DNA of 45,944 nt from positions 1 to 45,944 of the forward strand of contig JAJZGX010000008.1 in assembly GCA_021804825.1 (NCBI GenBank), read 5' to 3'. Position numbers and translations under genes: made by a program. The DNA is from Pseudomonadota bacterium. Lineage in GTDB: Bacteria; Pseudomonadota; Alphaproteobacteria; Rhizobiales; Beijerinckiaceae. The stretch's first letter is position 1. The number at the start of each line of letters is the position of its first letter. Below are positions 1-6,939 of the stretch, piece by piece. The notes below the pieces were generated by a model. It made no database searches. It saw only the letters and a list, made by a program, of their open reading frames with translations, and was not told the DNA's origin.

Positions 1-813
1 GTGGCGGTGGCGGTGGCGCGCCATCTGACGCCGGTGACTCTGGAACTCGGCGGCAAATCCCCAGCGGTGATTGACAGCAGTGCGGATATGGCGGTGGCCG
101 CCCGGTCTATTGCGCATGGCAAATTGCTCAATGGCGGCCAGACCTGCATTTCGCCCGATTACGTGCTGGTGCCAAAGCCGCGCGAGGATGAGTTCGTCAA
201 GGCGTTTCGCGCGGCGGCAACGCGGCAATATCCGCATTTCAACGATAATGCAGATTACACTGCCATCATCAGTGATGCCCATCTGGCCCGGCTCGATGCG
301 TTGGTGGCCGATGCCGCCGCCAAGGGCGCAACAATCATCAAGCTCAGTGACGAGGTGCGCAAAGCCGATGCAAGGCGTTTTGCGCCGGTGCTGATCCTGA
401 ACCCGTCCGATCAGATGCGGGTGATGCAGGAGGAAATCTTCGGGCCGATCCTGCCGATCCTGACCTACGAAGCCATGCCGGACGCGATCAGCCTGATCAA
501 CCAGAAAGACCGGCCGCTGTCGCTTTATTGGTTCGGCGCCGACAAGACCAATCGAGATCTTCTGCTCACCCAGACGGTGGCGGGCGGTGTCACCATCAAT
601 GATTGCCTCATGCATTTTGCGCAGGAAAACGCCCCCTTTGGCGGCGTGGGCGCTTCGGGGAACGGGGCTTACCATGGTGAATGGGGATTTTTGACCTTCA
701 CCAAGCAGACGCAGGTCTATTATCAATCAACGCGCAGCCTCGCCCCCCTGCTGCATCCGCCCTATGGCAAGGTCTTTGCGCTGCTCTGGGCATGGATGCG
801 CCGGACGGCGTGA
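1..813 (+). CDS. Aldehyde dehydrogenase, coniferyl-aldehyde type (5' end outside window)
   Basis: C-terminal 270 residues of an NAD(P)-dependent aldehyde dehydrogenase; the frame is open at the window edge, so the true start lies upstream. ELGGKSP (general-base Glu at visible residue 15) and GGQTC (catalytic Cys at residue 49) are both present, followed by the EEIFGPILPI segment and the FGGVGASGNG C-terminal motif. The tail rich in PPYGK and Trp/Leu resembles class-3-like and coniferyl aldehyde dehydrogenases, which have a hydrophobic C-terminal extension. Such enzymes oxidise aromatic or long-chain aldehydes to acids. The N-terminal cofactor domain is not visible, so the substrate is inferred from family resemblance only. 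A gap of 86 bases separates it from the sulfur locus, and nothing suggests it belongs to that operon. Confidence 0.88.
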   Translation: MAVAVARHLTPVTLELGGKSPAVIDSSADMAVAARSIAHGKLLNGGQTCISPDYVLVPKPREDEFVKAFRAAATRQYPHFNDNADYTAIISDAHLARLDALVADAAAKGATIIKLSDEVRKADARRFAPVLILNPSDQMRVMQEEIFGPILPILTYEAMPDAISLINQKDRPLSLYWFGADKTNRDLLLTQTVAGGVTINDCLMHFAQENAPFGGVGASGNGAYHGEWGFLTFTKQTQVYYQSTRSLAPLLHPPYGKVFALLWAWMRRTA

Positions 814-841
814 CAACATAGCGCTGCCTGCTTCGGCCCAT

Positions 842-865
842 ACATATTGTATAATTGGAATATGT
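842..865. promoter_or_regulatory. Palindromic operator candidate upstream of the sulfide locus
   Basis: A perfect 7-base inverted repeat, ACATATT and AATATGT, is separated by 10 bases of AT-rich DNA in an otherwise GC-rich gap. It lies 35-58 bases before the persulfide dioxygenase start. Blh-type operons are commonly repressed by ArsR-family persulfide sensors (BigR/SqrR), which bind AT-rich palindromes in this position. Assignment to such a repressor is inference, because no regulator gene is visible in the window. Confidence 0.5.
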
Positions 866-899
866 TGTTATATAGCGCCCATCAGATGGAGATTTCCCC

Positions 900-1796
900 A
901 TGGTTGAGCCGCTGCCCCATGCCGTCAGCATGACGCTGCATCCAGAGGTGACCGCGTTTTTCGATGCTGCCACGAATACGGCATCCTATGTGGTGGGTGA
1001 TCCGGCCTCCAAGGCCTGCGCCGTCATCGACAGCGTGATGGACATGGATTATGCGGCGGGGCGAATATCTTATGATTCGGCCGATGAAATCATCGCTTTC
1101 ATTCGCACCCACAACCTGCAACTCGCATGGTTGATCGAGACCCATGTCCACGCCGATCATCTCTCCGCTGCGCCCTATATTCAGGGCAAGCTGGGCGGCC
1201 AGATCGGCATTGGCGAGAATATCCGCATTGTTCAAGAAACCTTCGGCAAGGTTTTCAATGAGGGCACCGAATTTCAGCGCGATGGCAGCCAGTTCGACCG
1301 ACTGTTTGCCGATGGCGACACCTACCAGATCGGTTCCATGCAGGCCTTTGCCATGTCAACGCCCGGTCACACCCCGGCCTGCATGACGCATGTCATCGGC
1401 GATGCCGTGTTTGTCGGCGATACGCTGTTCATGCCGGACGGTGGTTCGGCGCGGGCCGATTTTCCGGGCGGCGATGCGCGCACGCTCTACCGCTCGATCC
1501 AGCGGGTGTTGCAACTGCCTGAGGCGATGCGGGTGTTCCTGTGCCACGATTACGGCCCCAACGGCCGCGATATCCGCTGGGAAACCACGATTGGTGACGA
1601 GCTCAGGCACAATATCCACGTCGGCAAAGGCATGAGCGAAGACGAATTTGTGGCGCTGCGCGAGGCGCGCGACAAGACCCTCGCCATGCCGAAATTGATC
1701 ATCCCCTCGCTTCAGATCAACATGAAAGCCGGGCAGTTGCCGACGCCCGACGACAGCGGCAAAAGATTCTTGAAAGTGCCGCTGAACGGGCTGTGA
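900..1796 (+). CDS. blh: MBL-fold persulfide dioxygenase (Blh/ETHE1-like)
   Basis: 298-residue metallo-beta-lactamase-fold hydrolase. The metal-binding motif is THVHADH (His81, His83, Asp85, His86), with His156 in TPGHT, Asp173 in VGDTLF and His215 in LCHDYGP. The His/Asp set and the GSARADFPGG segment fit the Blh branch of persulfide dioxygenases, mononuclear iron enzymes that oxidise glutathione persulfide to sulfite. A GGAG ribosome-binding site 9 bases before ATG 900 supports this start; a later ATG at 930 is possible. It is the first gene of a same-strand group with two DUF442 proteins, an SQR-like oxidoreductase and a TauE exporter, so a role in sulfide detoxification is likely. In the Xylella-type protein the DUF442 domain is fused to Blh; here it is separate. 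Glyoxalase II activity is the alternative, less likely in this context. Confidence 0.9.
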   Translation: MVEPLPHAVSMTLHPEVTAFFDAATNTASYVVGDPASKACAVIDSVMDMDYAAGRISYDSADEIIAFIRTHNLQLAWLIETHVHADHLSAAPYIQGKLGGQIGIGENIRIVQETFGKVFNEGTEFQRDGSQFDRLFADGDTYQIGSMQAFAMSTPGHTPACMTHVIGDAVFVGDTLFMPDGGSARADFPGGDARTLYRSIQRVLQLPEAMRVFLCHDYGPNGRDIRWETTIGDELRHNIHVGKGMSEDEFVALREARDKTLAMPKLIIPSLQINMKAGQLPTPDDSGKRFLKVPLNGL

Positions 1797-1846
1797 AAGC
1801 CTTGAACCCCTTGAACCCTGAACCCCAACCCCATGGAGCAATGAGT

Positions 1847-2191
1847 ATGGCCCAAGCGCAATTCCTGTCACCCGAATTTGCAGTCGCATCACAGATCATT
1901 CCTGATGATCTCGAGGATCTGGCGAGCGATGGCTTCAAAGCCATCATCTGCAATCGGCCCGATAATGAAAGCCCCGGACAGCCGAGCTTTGCGGCGCTGG
2001 AGGCGGCGGCCAAGGCGGCGGGGCTGGAAGCGGTCTATCTGCCGATCTATCCGAACCGCATGAGCATGGCGGATGCCGAGGCCTTCGCACGCCATCTGGC
2101 GGCACTGCCCAAGCCGATCCTGGCGTTTTGCCGCACTGGCAACCGCTCGAGCACGCTGTTTGCCGCCTGCGTGCGCATGCCGCAGCGCTAA
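1847..2191 (+). CDS. Free-standing DUF442 / TIGR01244 sulfurtransferase-like protein
   Basis: 114-residue single-domain protein with a tyrosine-phosphatase-like fold (DUF442, TIGR01244). The active loop FCRTGNRSS has the Cys-x4-Arg form of rhodaneses rather than the Cys-x5-Arg of phosphatases, which points to sulfane-sulfur transfer. A second conserved segment is SIICNRPDN-like (AIICNRPDN). Start: ATG 1847 has GGAG 8 bases upstream. An in-frame ATG at 1841 is too close to that site, and a start at 1793 would add a Pro-rich, unconserved leader overlapping blh. It lies 50 bases after blh and is a clear paralog of the N-terminal domain of the next gene. It probably moves persulfide sulfur between the SQR-like protein and the dioxygenase; that partnership is inferred from neighbourhood. 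Confidence 0.85.
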   Translation: MAQAQFLSPEFAVASQIIPDDLEDLASDGFKAIICNRPDNESPGQPSFAALEAAAKAAGLEAVYLPIYPNRMSMADAEAFARHLAALPKPILAFCRTGNRSSTLFAACVRMPQR

Positions 2192-2207
2192 GGCGCGACC
2201 TTGCCAT

Positions 2208-2235
2208 CAGCCGCGAATTTCAAACCTCGCGGCTG
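2208..2235 (+). other. Intercistronic hairpin in the sulfide locus
   Basis: A 9-base-pair perfect stem (CAGCCGCGA / TCGCGGCTG) with a 10-base loop sits in the 75-base gap between the free DUF442 gene and the DUF442-SQR fusion. CCCGTTTTG follows, giving only four T residues, so it could be a weak or partial terminator or an mRNA-stabilising element that lowers expression of the downstream genes. The stem is seen directly; the role is inference. Confidence 0.5.
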
Positions 2236-2266
2236 CCCGTTTTGAATTACCGGTTGGACGCCTCCC

Positions 2267-3871
2267 ATGCCTCGCGCCAGATTCCTTGCACCGCACCTAG
2301 CGGTAGCGCCGCAAATCAGCCCAGCCGATCTGCCTGATCTTGCGCGACAGGGCTTCAAGTCGATCATCTGCAATCGCCCTGACAATGAAGGCGGTGGCCA
2401 GCCCAGTTTTGCCAGTGTCGCATCGGCGGCGAAGGCGGCGGGAATGCAGGCGGTGCACCTGCCGGTGCGGCCCGGTAGCTTCGGCGAGCGCGAGGCGCGG
2501 GCTTTTGCGAGCCACGTCAAGACCTTGCCGCAGCCGATATTGGCCTATTGCGCGAGCGGCAACCGTGCGGGAAGCCTGTTCAAGATGAGCCAGAAGGTCG
2601 CCGCAACCAGCAATGTGGCGGCCAAGGCGGCGACTGGCGGCCCGGCCACCCACGACATCGTGATCATTGGCGCCGGGGCGGCAGGGCTGGCGACGGCGGC
2701 AAGCCTGAAGGCGCGCAAGCGCGGCCTCGATATTGTGCTGATCGATCCTGCCGACTTTCATTTTGATCAGTCCGGCTGGACGATGGTGGGGGCTGGCCTG
2801 ATCGCGCCGGAGAGGACGAAACACGCGCTCGCCGCCCTGATGCCCAAAGGCCTGCGACTGATCCGGGGTGCTGCCAGCGCCATTGATCCCATCAAGCGGC
2901 AGGTGCGTTTGGCCAATGGGCGGCAGATCGGCTACAAGTCTCTTGTGGTTGCGACCGGACTGAAGCTTGACTGGGGCGCGATCGAAGGCCTTGAGGCGAC
3001 CCTTGGCAAAAACGGCGTCACCTCGAATTACCGTCATGATCTTGCGCCCTATACTTGGCAGTTGGTGAAGGGTCTCAAGCGCGGGCGGGCGCTGTTCACG
3101 CAGCCACCCATGCCGATCAAAGCCGTCGATGCCCCGCAAAAGGCTCTGTATCTTGCGGGTGATCATTGGTTGCGGCATGGCGCGCTGGCCGACATCCACA
3201 TGGATTTTTTCAACGCAGACCCGGCGCTTTTCGGCATTGCCGCCTATGTTCCGGCCCTGCAGAGCTACATCGAAAAATACCGCGTCGATGCGCACTACCA
3301 GCATCAACTCGTCAAGATCGACGGCCCGTCGCGGCGTGCCTTCTTCACGCGCCAAAATCCCGACGGCACGAGCGCGCGCACCGAAACGACGTTCGACATG
3401 ATCCATGTCGTGCCGCCGCAGAGCGCCCCGGACTGGATCAAGACTTCGCCACTCGTGGATGCAACCGGCTGGGTGGACGTTGATCCGACCAGCCTGCGCC
3501 ATCGCAGCTTGCCCAACATCTATGCGCTCGGCGATGTGTGCAATGCCCCGAATGTCAAGACGGCGGCGGCCGCCCGCAGGCAAGCATCGGTGGTTGCGCA
3601 TAATCTCCTGAAGGATCGTGGCCATATCGCTGGCGCCGATGCCGCTTATGACGGTTACAGCGCCTGCCCGCTGACGGTGGAGCGCGGCAAGATCGTGCTG
3701 GCCGAATTTGGTTATGGCGACAGCTTGCTGCCCTCCTTGCCGACATGGCTGATCGACGGCACCAAGCCATCGCGACTGGCCTGGCACCTCAAAATATCCG
3801 GCAAGCCGCCGCTTTTTCGGCACGCCTTGCTCAGGGGACGTAAAGCTTTCGCCAAACCGGCCACGACATGA
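2267..3871 (+). CDS. DUF442 - sulfide:quinone oxidoreductase-like fusion protein
   Basis: 534-residue two-domain protein. Residues 1-110 are a DUF442 domain (loop CASGNR, Cys95). Residues 128-530 are an FAD/NAD(P)-type disulfide oxidoreductase related to type II sulfide:quinone oxidoreductase (mitochondrial SQOR-like), with IIGAGAAG at 133-140, APQKALYL at 289-296, SPLVDATGWVDVD at 394-406 and GDVCNAPN at 422-429. These enzymes oxidise sulfide at the membrane, pass electrons to quinone and place sulfane sulfur on a thiol acceptor. One redox cysteine is kept (Cys425), but the partner expected in a KCAGAPQK-type motif is Ala286 (KAVDAPQK). Whether it still oxidises sulfide is therefore open. 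The start ATG 2267 has no strong ribosome-binding site. Bifunctional phosphatase-like/oxidoreductase fusions of this layout are a known family, so the fusion itself is not new. Confidence 0.87.
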   Translation: MPRARFLAPHLAVAPQISPADLPDLARQGFKSIICNRPDNEGGGQPSFASVASAAKAAGMQAVHLPVRPGSFGEREARAFASHVKTLPQPILAYCASGNRAGSLFKMSQKVAATSNVAAKAATGGPATHDIVIIGAGAAGLATAASLKARKRGLDIVLIDPADFHFDQSGWTMVGAGLIAPERTKHALAALMPKGLRLIRGAASAIDPIKRQVRLANGRQIGYKSLVVATGLKLDWGAIEGLEATLGKNGVTSNYRHDLAPYTWQLVKGLKRGRALFTQPPMPIKAVDAPQKALYLAGDHWLRHGALADIHMDFFNADPALFGIAAYVPALQSYIEKYRVDAHYQHQLVKIDGPSRRAFFTRQNPDGTSARTETTFDMIHVVPPQSAPDWIKTSPLVDATGWVDVDPTSLRHRSLPNIYALGDVCNAPNVKTAAAARRQASVVAHNLLKDRGHIAGADAAYDGYSACPLTVERGKIVLAEFGYGDSLLPSLPTWLIDGTKPSRLAWHLKISGKPPLFRHALLRGRKAFAKPATT

Positions 3872-3902
3872 ACTGCCGCTCATTCAAGGAAATGTGACAA
3901 TC

Positions 3903-4691
3903 ATGACACTTGAACCCCTGCAATATGGCCTTGGGGCGGTTTCCGGTTCGCTGGTCGGGCTGACGCTTGGTCTGTTTGGCGGCGGCGGGTCGATCCTCGC
4001 GGTGCCGCTGATGGTCTATCTGGTGGGGATCACCAATCCGCATGTCGCCATTGGCACGAGCGCTTTTGCAGTAGCCGCCAATGCCTTCACCAATCTGTTG
4101 CCGCATGCGCGCCAGGGCAATATCAAGTGGCGCTGCGCCGGCATCTACAGCGTCGCAGGCGTGATCGGCGCCTTGGTAGGCTCGACCATCGGCAAGGCTG
4201 TCGATGGCCACAAACTGCTGATCCTGTTTGCGCTGCTGATGCTGGTGATCGCCGCGTTGATGTTTCGCAAGCGCGGTCATGATGGCGACCCCGGCGCGGC
4301 CTGCACCCGCGAAAATGCCCCCAAGGTGATCGGCTACGGCGGCCTTACCGGCATTTTCTCCGGATTTTTCGGCATTGGCGGCGGCTTTCTGATTGTGCCG
4401 GGTCTGGTTGCATCGACCGGCATGCCGATTTTGTTTGCCATAGGCTCGTCTCTGGTGGCTGTGGCGGCCTTCGGTCTGACGACTGCGGTGAATTACGCAT
4501 GGTCAGGCTATGTCGACTGGCTTCTGGCCTTTGTGTTCATCGCGGGCGGCTTTGCGGGCGGCGTGGTCGGCGCGCGGCTGGCTAAGCACCTTTCCGGGCA
4601 AAAGGGCAGCCTGCATATCGCCTTCGCCGGATTGGTCTGTGTCGTGGCGGTTTACATGCTGTGGCGCAGCCTCCCTGCCCTGCTGGCCTGA
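3903..4691 (+). CDS. TauE/SafE-family (DUF81) sulfite exporter-like permease
   Basis: 262-residue integral membrane protein with about eight hydrophobic segments and the family's two repeated halves, each opening with a Gly-rich turn (LFGGGGSILAVP near residue 27; FFGIGGGFLIVPG near residue 155). TauE/SafE proteins export sulfite, sulfoacetate or related anions. Its place 31 bases after the SQR fusion suggests removal of sulfite made by the persulfide dioxygenase. Start: GTG 3894 lies only 3 bases after AAGGA, while ATG 3903 gives the MTLEPLQYGLG opening typical of homologs at 12 bases spacing; I prefer 3903 but both are possible. Confidence 0.88.
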   Translation: MTLEPLQYGLGAVSGSLVGLTLGLFGGGGSILAVPLMVYLVGITNPHVAIGTSAFAVAANAFTNLLPHARQGNIKWRCAGIYSVAGVIGALVGSTIGKAVDGHKLLILFALLMLVIAALMFRKRGHDGDPGAACTRENAPKVIGYGGLTGIFSGFFGIGGGFLIVPGLVASTGMPILFAIGSSLVAVAAFGLTTAVNYAWSGYVDWLLAFVFIAGGFAGGVVGARLAKHLSGQKGSLHIAFAGLVCVVAVYMLWRSLPALLA

Positions 4692-4770
4692 GCGGCGGCC
4701 GCGACGGCAGGTTGAAATCATCGCCATTCATGATACGGTTCACCCATAAACAATAAATGGGGAGAACGTC

Positions 4771-5202
4771 ATGATCACGACATTCAACAAATTTCTGGTG
4801 ATTGCGGGCTTGAGTGCGGCTCTGGTGCTGCCGGCGGTGGCAGCCGGGCCTGATGGGCTGTGGCGCACTGGTGACGGCAAGGCGACAGTGCGGGTCGGCC
4901 CCTGTGGTGGCGCGATTTGCGGCCATGTCGTGGCACTGCGCAACCCCAACGGGCCGGATGGCAAGCCGAAGCTCGATATTCACAATGTCAATGCCGCGCT
5001 GCGCAAGCGCAAGATCCTCGGGTCTGCAGTATTGCTCGGCATGAAGCCGAATGGGCATGACTCATGGCAAGGCGCCATCTATAATGCCGAGGATGGAAAA
5101 ACCTATTCGGCTTATTTCACTTTGCTCAGCCCGACCCGTGCCAAGGTGCAGGGGTGCGTTGCCGCCATTTTCTGCAAATCGCAGGTTTGGTCGCGCCAGT
5201 AG
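4771..5202 (+). CDS. Secreted DUF2147 protein
   Basis: 143 residues with a Sec signal peptide (hydrophobic segment at about 8-23, cleavage near VAAG), then a DUF2147 domain: LWRTGDGKATVRV, PCGGAICGHV, GSAVLLGMKP, WQGAIYNAEDGKTYSA and a terminal GCVAAIFCKSQVW. Cys pairs in the CGGAIC and GCV...C segments are typical of the family and probably form disulfides in the periplasm. The domain's biochemical role is unknown. GGGGAGAA sits just before ATG 4771. The gene lies 79 bases after the TauE gene and probably has its own promoter. Its 3' end overlaps the start of the next small gene. Confidence 0.85.
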   Translation: MITTFNKFLVIAGLSAALVLPAVAAGPDGLWRTGDGKATVRVGPCGGAICGHVVALRNPNGPDGKPKLDIHNVNAALRKRKILGSAVLLGMKPNGHDSWQGAIYNAEDGKTYSAYFTLLSPTRAKVQGCVAAIFCKSQVWSRQ

Positions 5203-5440
5203 CGCTGTCCTTGCGCTGCTGTTGTTGACCGGCGCGGCGCAGGCCGCAAACGGCGGCGCCAGGCATGGAGCGACACCGCGGCGCCCGCCGCTGGAGGTCG
5301 TGCGGCTCTGTGCCAGAAAATGGCAAGCGATGAAACGCGGCGGCGCGGCCGATGGCATGCTGTGGCGGGATTTTTCGACGCGCTGCTATCAATCCTTCGA
5401 GGCTGGCCGCGCGCGCCACAAAGCCGGGACGCGGAAATAA
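5159..5440 (+). CDS. Small secreted Cys/Trp-motif protein overlapping DUF2147
   Basis: Putative 93-residue protein in the +1 frame relative to DUF2147. The N-terminus is a convincing signal peptide: a basic stretch (RRFGR), the hydrophobic core AVLALLLLTGA and cleavage after AQA. The mature part has LCARKWQAMKRGG followed by MLWRDFSTRCY, a pattern (Cys-x3-Trp-x-x-Met/Ala-Lys ... Trp-x2-Phe-x3-Cys) that I know from many short secreted rhizobial proteins of unknown function. The start is uncertain: TTG 5159 with AGGGG just upstream, GTG 5138, or ATG 5051, which would leave a long leader antecedent to the signal peptide. It overlaps the DUF2147 end by 44 bases, which suggests translational coupling. 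Function unknown. Confidence 0.5.
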   Translation: MPPFSANRRFGRASSAVLALLLLTGAAQAANGGARHGATPRRPPLEVVRLCARKWQAMKRGGAADGMLWRDFSTRCYQSFEAGRARHKAGTRK

Positions 5441-5537
5441 ACTGGAAACCTTCTGAGCATTTTCATGAATTTGGGGTTGGTTGGCGTTGCGGCTTGCCCT
5501 AGATTATTTGGCGGCTGGGTAATTAAAAGGGGCGGTC

Positions 5538-6917
5538 ATGGCGCAGTTGGATGACGTGCTGCAAGCACTTGACGATGGGCGCGAGGCCGCTCTGGAGCGG
5601 CTGTTTCAACTGTTGCGGATCAAATCGGTCTCGACCGACCCAGCCTTTGCTGCGGGCTGTCTCGAGGCAGCACAATGGCTGGTGAAGCTGCTGAGCGAGC
5701 TTGATTTTACCGCCTCGGTGCGCCCCACGTCAGGCCATCCGATGGTCGTCGCCCACGCCAAATGCGGCCGCCGCGGCGTGCCGCATGTGCTGTTTTACGG
5801 CCATTACGATGTGCAGCCCGCCGATCCCCTGGGCTTGTGGGAGCGGCCACCATTCGAGCCCTCGCTCACCGACGGGCCCAACCCCATGATCCGCGCTCGC
5901 GGTGCCGCTGATGACAAGGGTCAGTTGATGACCTTTCTCGAAGCGTGCCGCGCCTTTCATGACCGCGGCGGTTACCCGTGCGATATTTCGATTCTGCTCG
6001 AGGGTGAGGAAGAAACCGGTTCACCGTCCCTGCCCGCCTTCCTTGACGCCAACAAGGCCGAACTCGACGCTGATATCATGCTCGTGTGCGATACCGGCAT
6101 GTGGAATGCCACATCGCCCGCCATCACCACCAGCCTGCGCGGCATGGTCTACGAGGAAGTGACGATCCGTGCTGCTGATCGGGACCTGCACAGCGGCATG
6201 TTCGGCGGCGCGGCCATCAACCCGATCCGCGTGCTGTCGCGCATCATCGCCGATCTGCATGATGCGCAAGGCCGCGTGACGCTGCCGGGCTTTTATGAGG
6301 GCGTCCACGAACTGCCCGACTCCATTGCCGCGCAATGGCGCGAACTGGGATTTGATGGCGCTGCCTATCTCGCCAATGTCGGCCTGTCGGTTCCGGCGGG
6401 CGAACAGGGCCGCAGCGTGCTCGAAATGATCTGGTCGCGCCCCACTGCCGAAGTCAACGGCATTTATGGCGGCTATACCGGGCAAGGCTCGAAAACCGTG
6501 CTGCCGGCCGAAGCCAGCGCCAAAGTGTCGTTCCGGCTGGTGGGCACGCAAGATCCTGATGCGGTGCGCGAGGCGTTCCACGCCTTTGTGAAAGCACGCT
6601 TGCCGGCGGATTGCCGCGCGTCATTTCAGAGCTTCTCGAATGCACCAGCGCTGCAATTGCCCTTCACCTCGGAGGCCTTGACCAGAGCCCGCCGGGCGCT
6701 TGCGGCGGAATGGGGCAAGGAACCGGTGCTGATCGCCATGGGCGGTTCGATCCCGATCGTCGGGGCCTTCAAGCGTGATCTCAACATGGATGCGCTGATG
6801 ATCGGCTTTGGCCTGCCCGATGATCGCATCCACTCGCCCAATGAAAAATACAATCTGTCGTCGTTCCAGCGCGGGGCCCGCAGCTGGGCGCGGGTGCTCG
6901 CGGAATTATCGACGTGA
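5538..6917 (+). CDS. M20-family metallodipeptidase
   Basis: 459-residue zinc peptidase of the M20 / CNDP-like dipeptidase group. FYGHYDVQP supplies His89 and Asp91, GAADDKGQ the bridging Asp125, EGEEETGS the catalytic Glu (about 157) and its metal-binding neighbour, and VCDTGMW the next metal Asp. A Gly/Ser-rich dimerisation insert (RDLHSGMFGG) divides the catalytic domain, and the last His ligand is probably in DDRIHSPNEKYN near the C-terminus. It is expected to hydrolyse dipeptides or N-acyl amino acids in the cytoplasm; no signal peptide is seen. The start ATG 5538 follows AAAAGGGGCGG. It stands alone between the small secreted gene and the convergent parE gene. Exact substrate unknown. 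Confidence 0.93.
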   Translation: MAQLDDVLQALDDGREAALERLFQLLRIKSVSTDPAFAAGCLEAAQWLVKLLSELDFTASVRPTSGHPMVVAHAKCGRRGVPHVLFYGHYDVQPADPLGLWERPPFEPSLTDGPNPMIRARGAADDKGQLMTFLEACRAFHDRGGYPCDISILLEGEEETGSPSLPAFLDANKAELDADIMLVCDTGMWNATSPAITTSLRGMVYEEVTIRAADRDLHSGMFGGAAINPIRVLSRIIADLHDAQGRVTLPGFYEGVHELPDSIAAQWRELGFDGAAYLANVGLSVPAGEQGRSVLEMIWSRPTAEVNGIYGGYTGQGSKTVLPAEASAKVSFRLVGTQDPDAVREAFHAFVKARLPADCRASFQSFSNAPALQLPFTSEALTRARRALAAEWGKEPVLIAMGGSIPIVGAFKRDLNMDALMIGFGLPDDRIHSPNEKYNLSSFQRGARSWARVLAELST

Positions 6918-6939
6918 GATCATGATGGCGCGCGAGGGC

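Noticed and set aside
2297..3883. A 528-codon minus-strand frame under the DUF442-SQR fusion
   Set aside because: A shadow of the real gene, with no domains and Arg/His/Gln-rich composition. The plus-strand frame has clear motifs.
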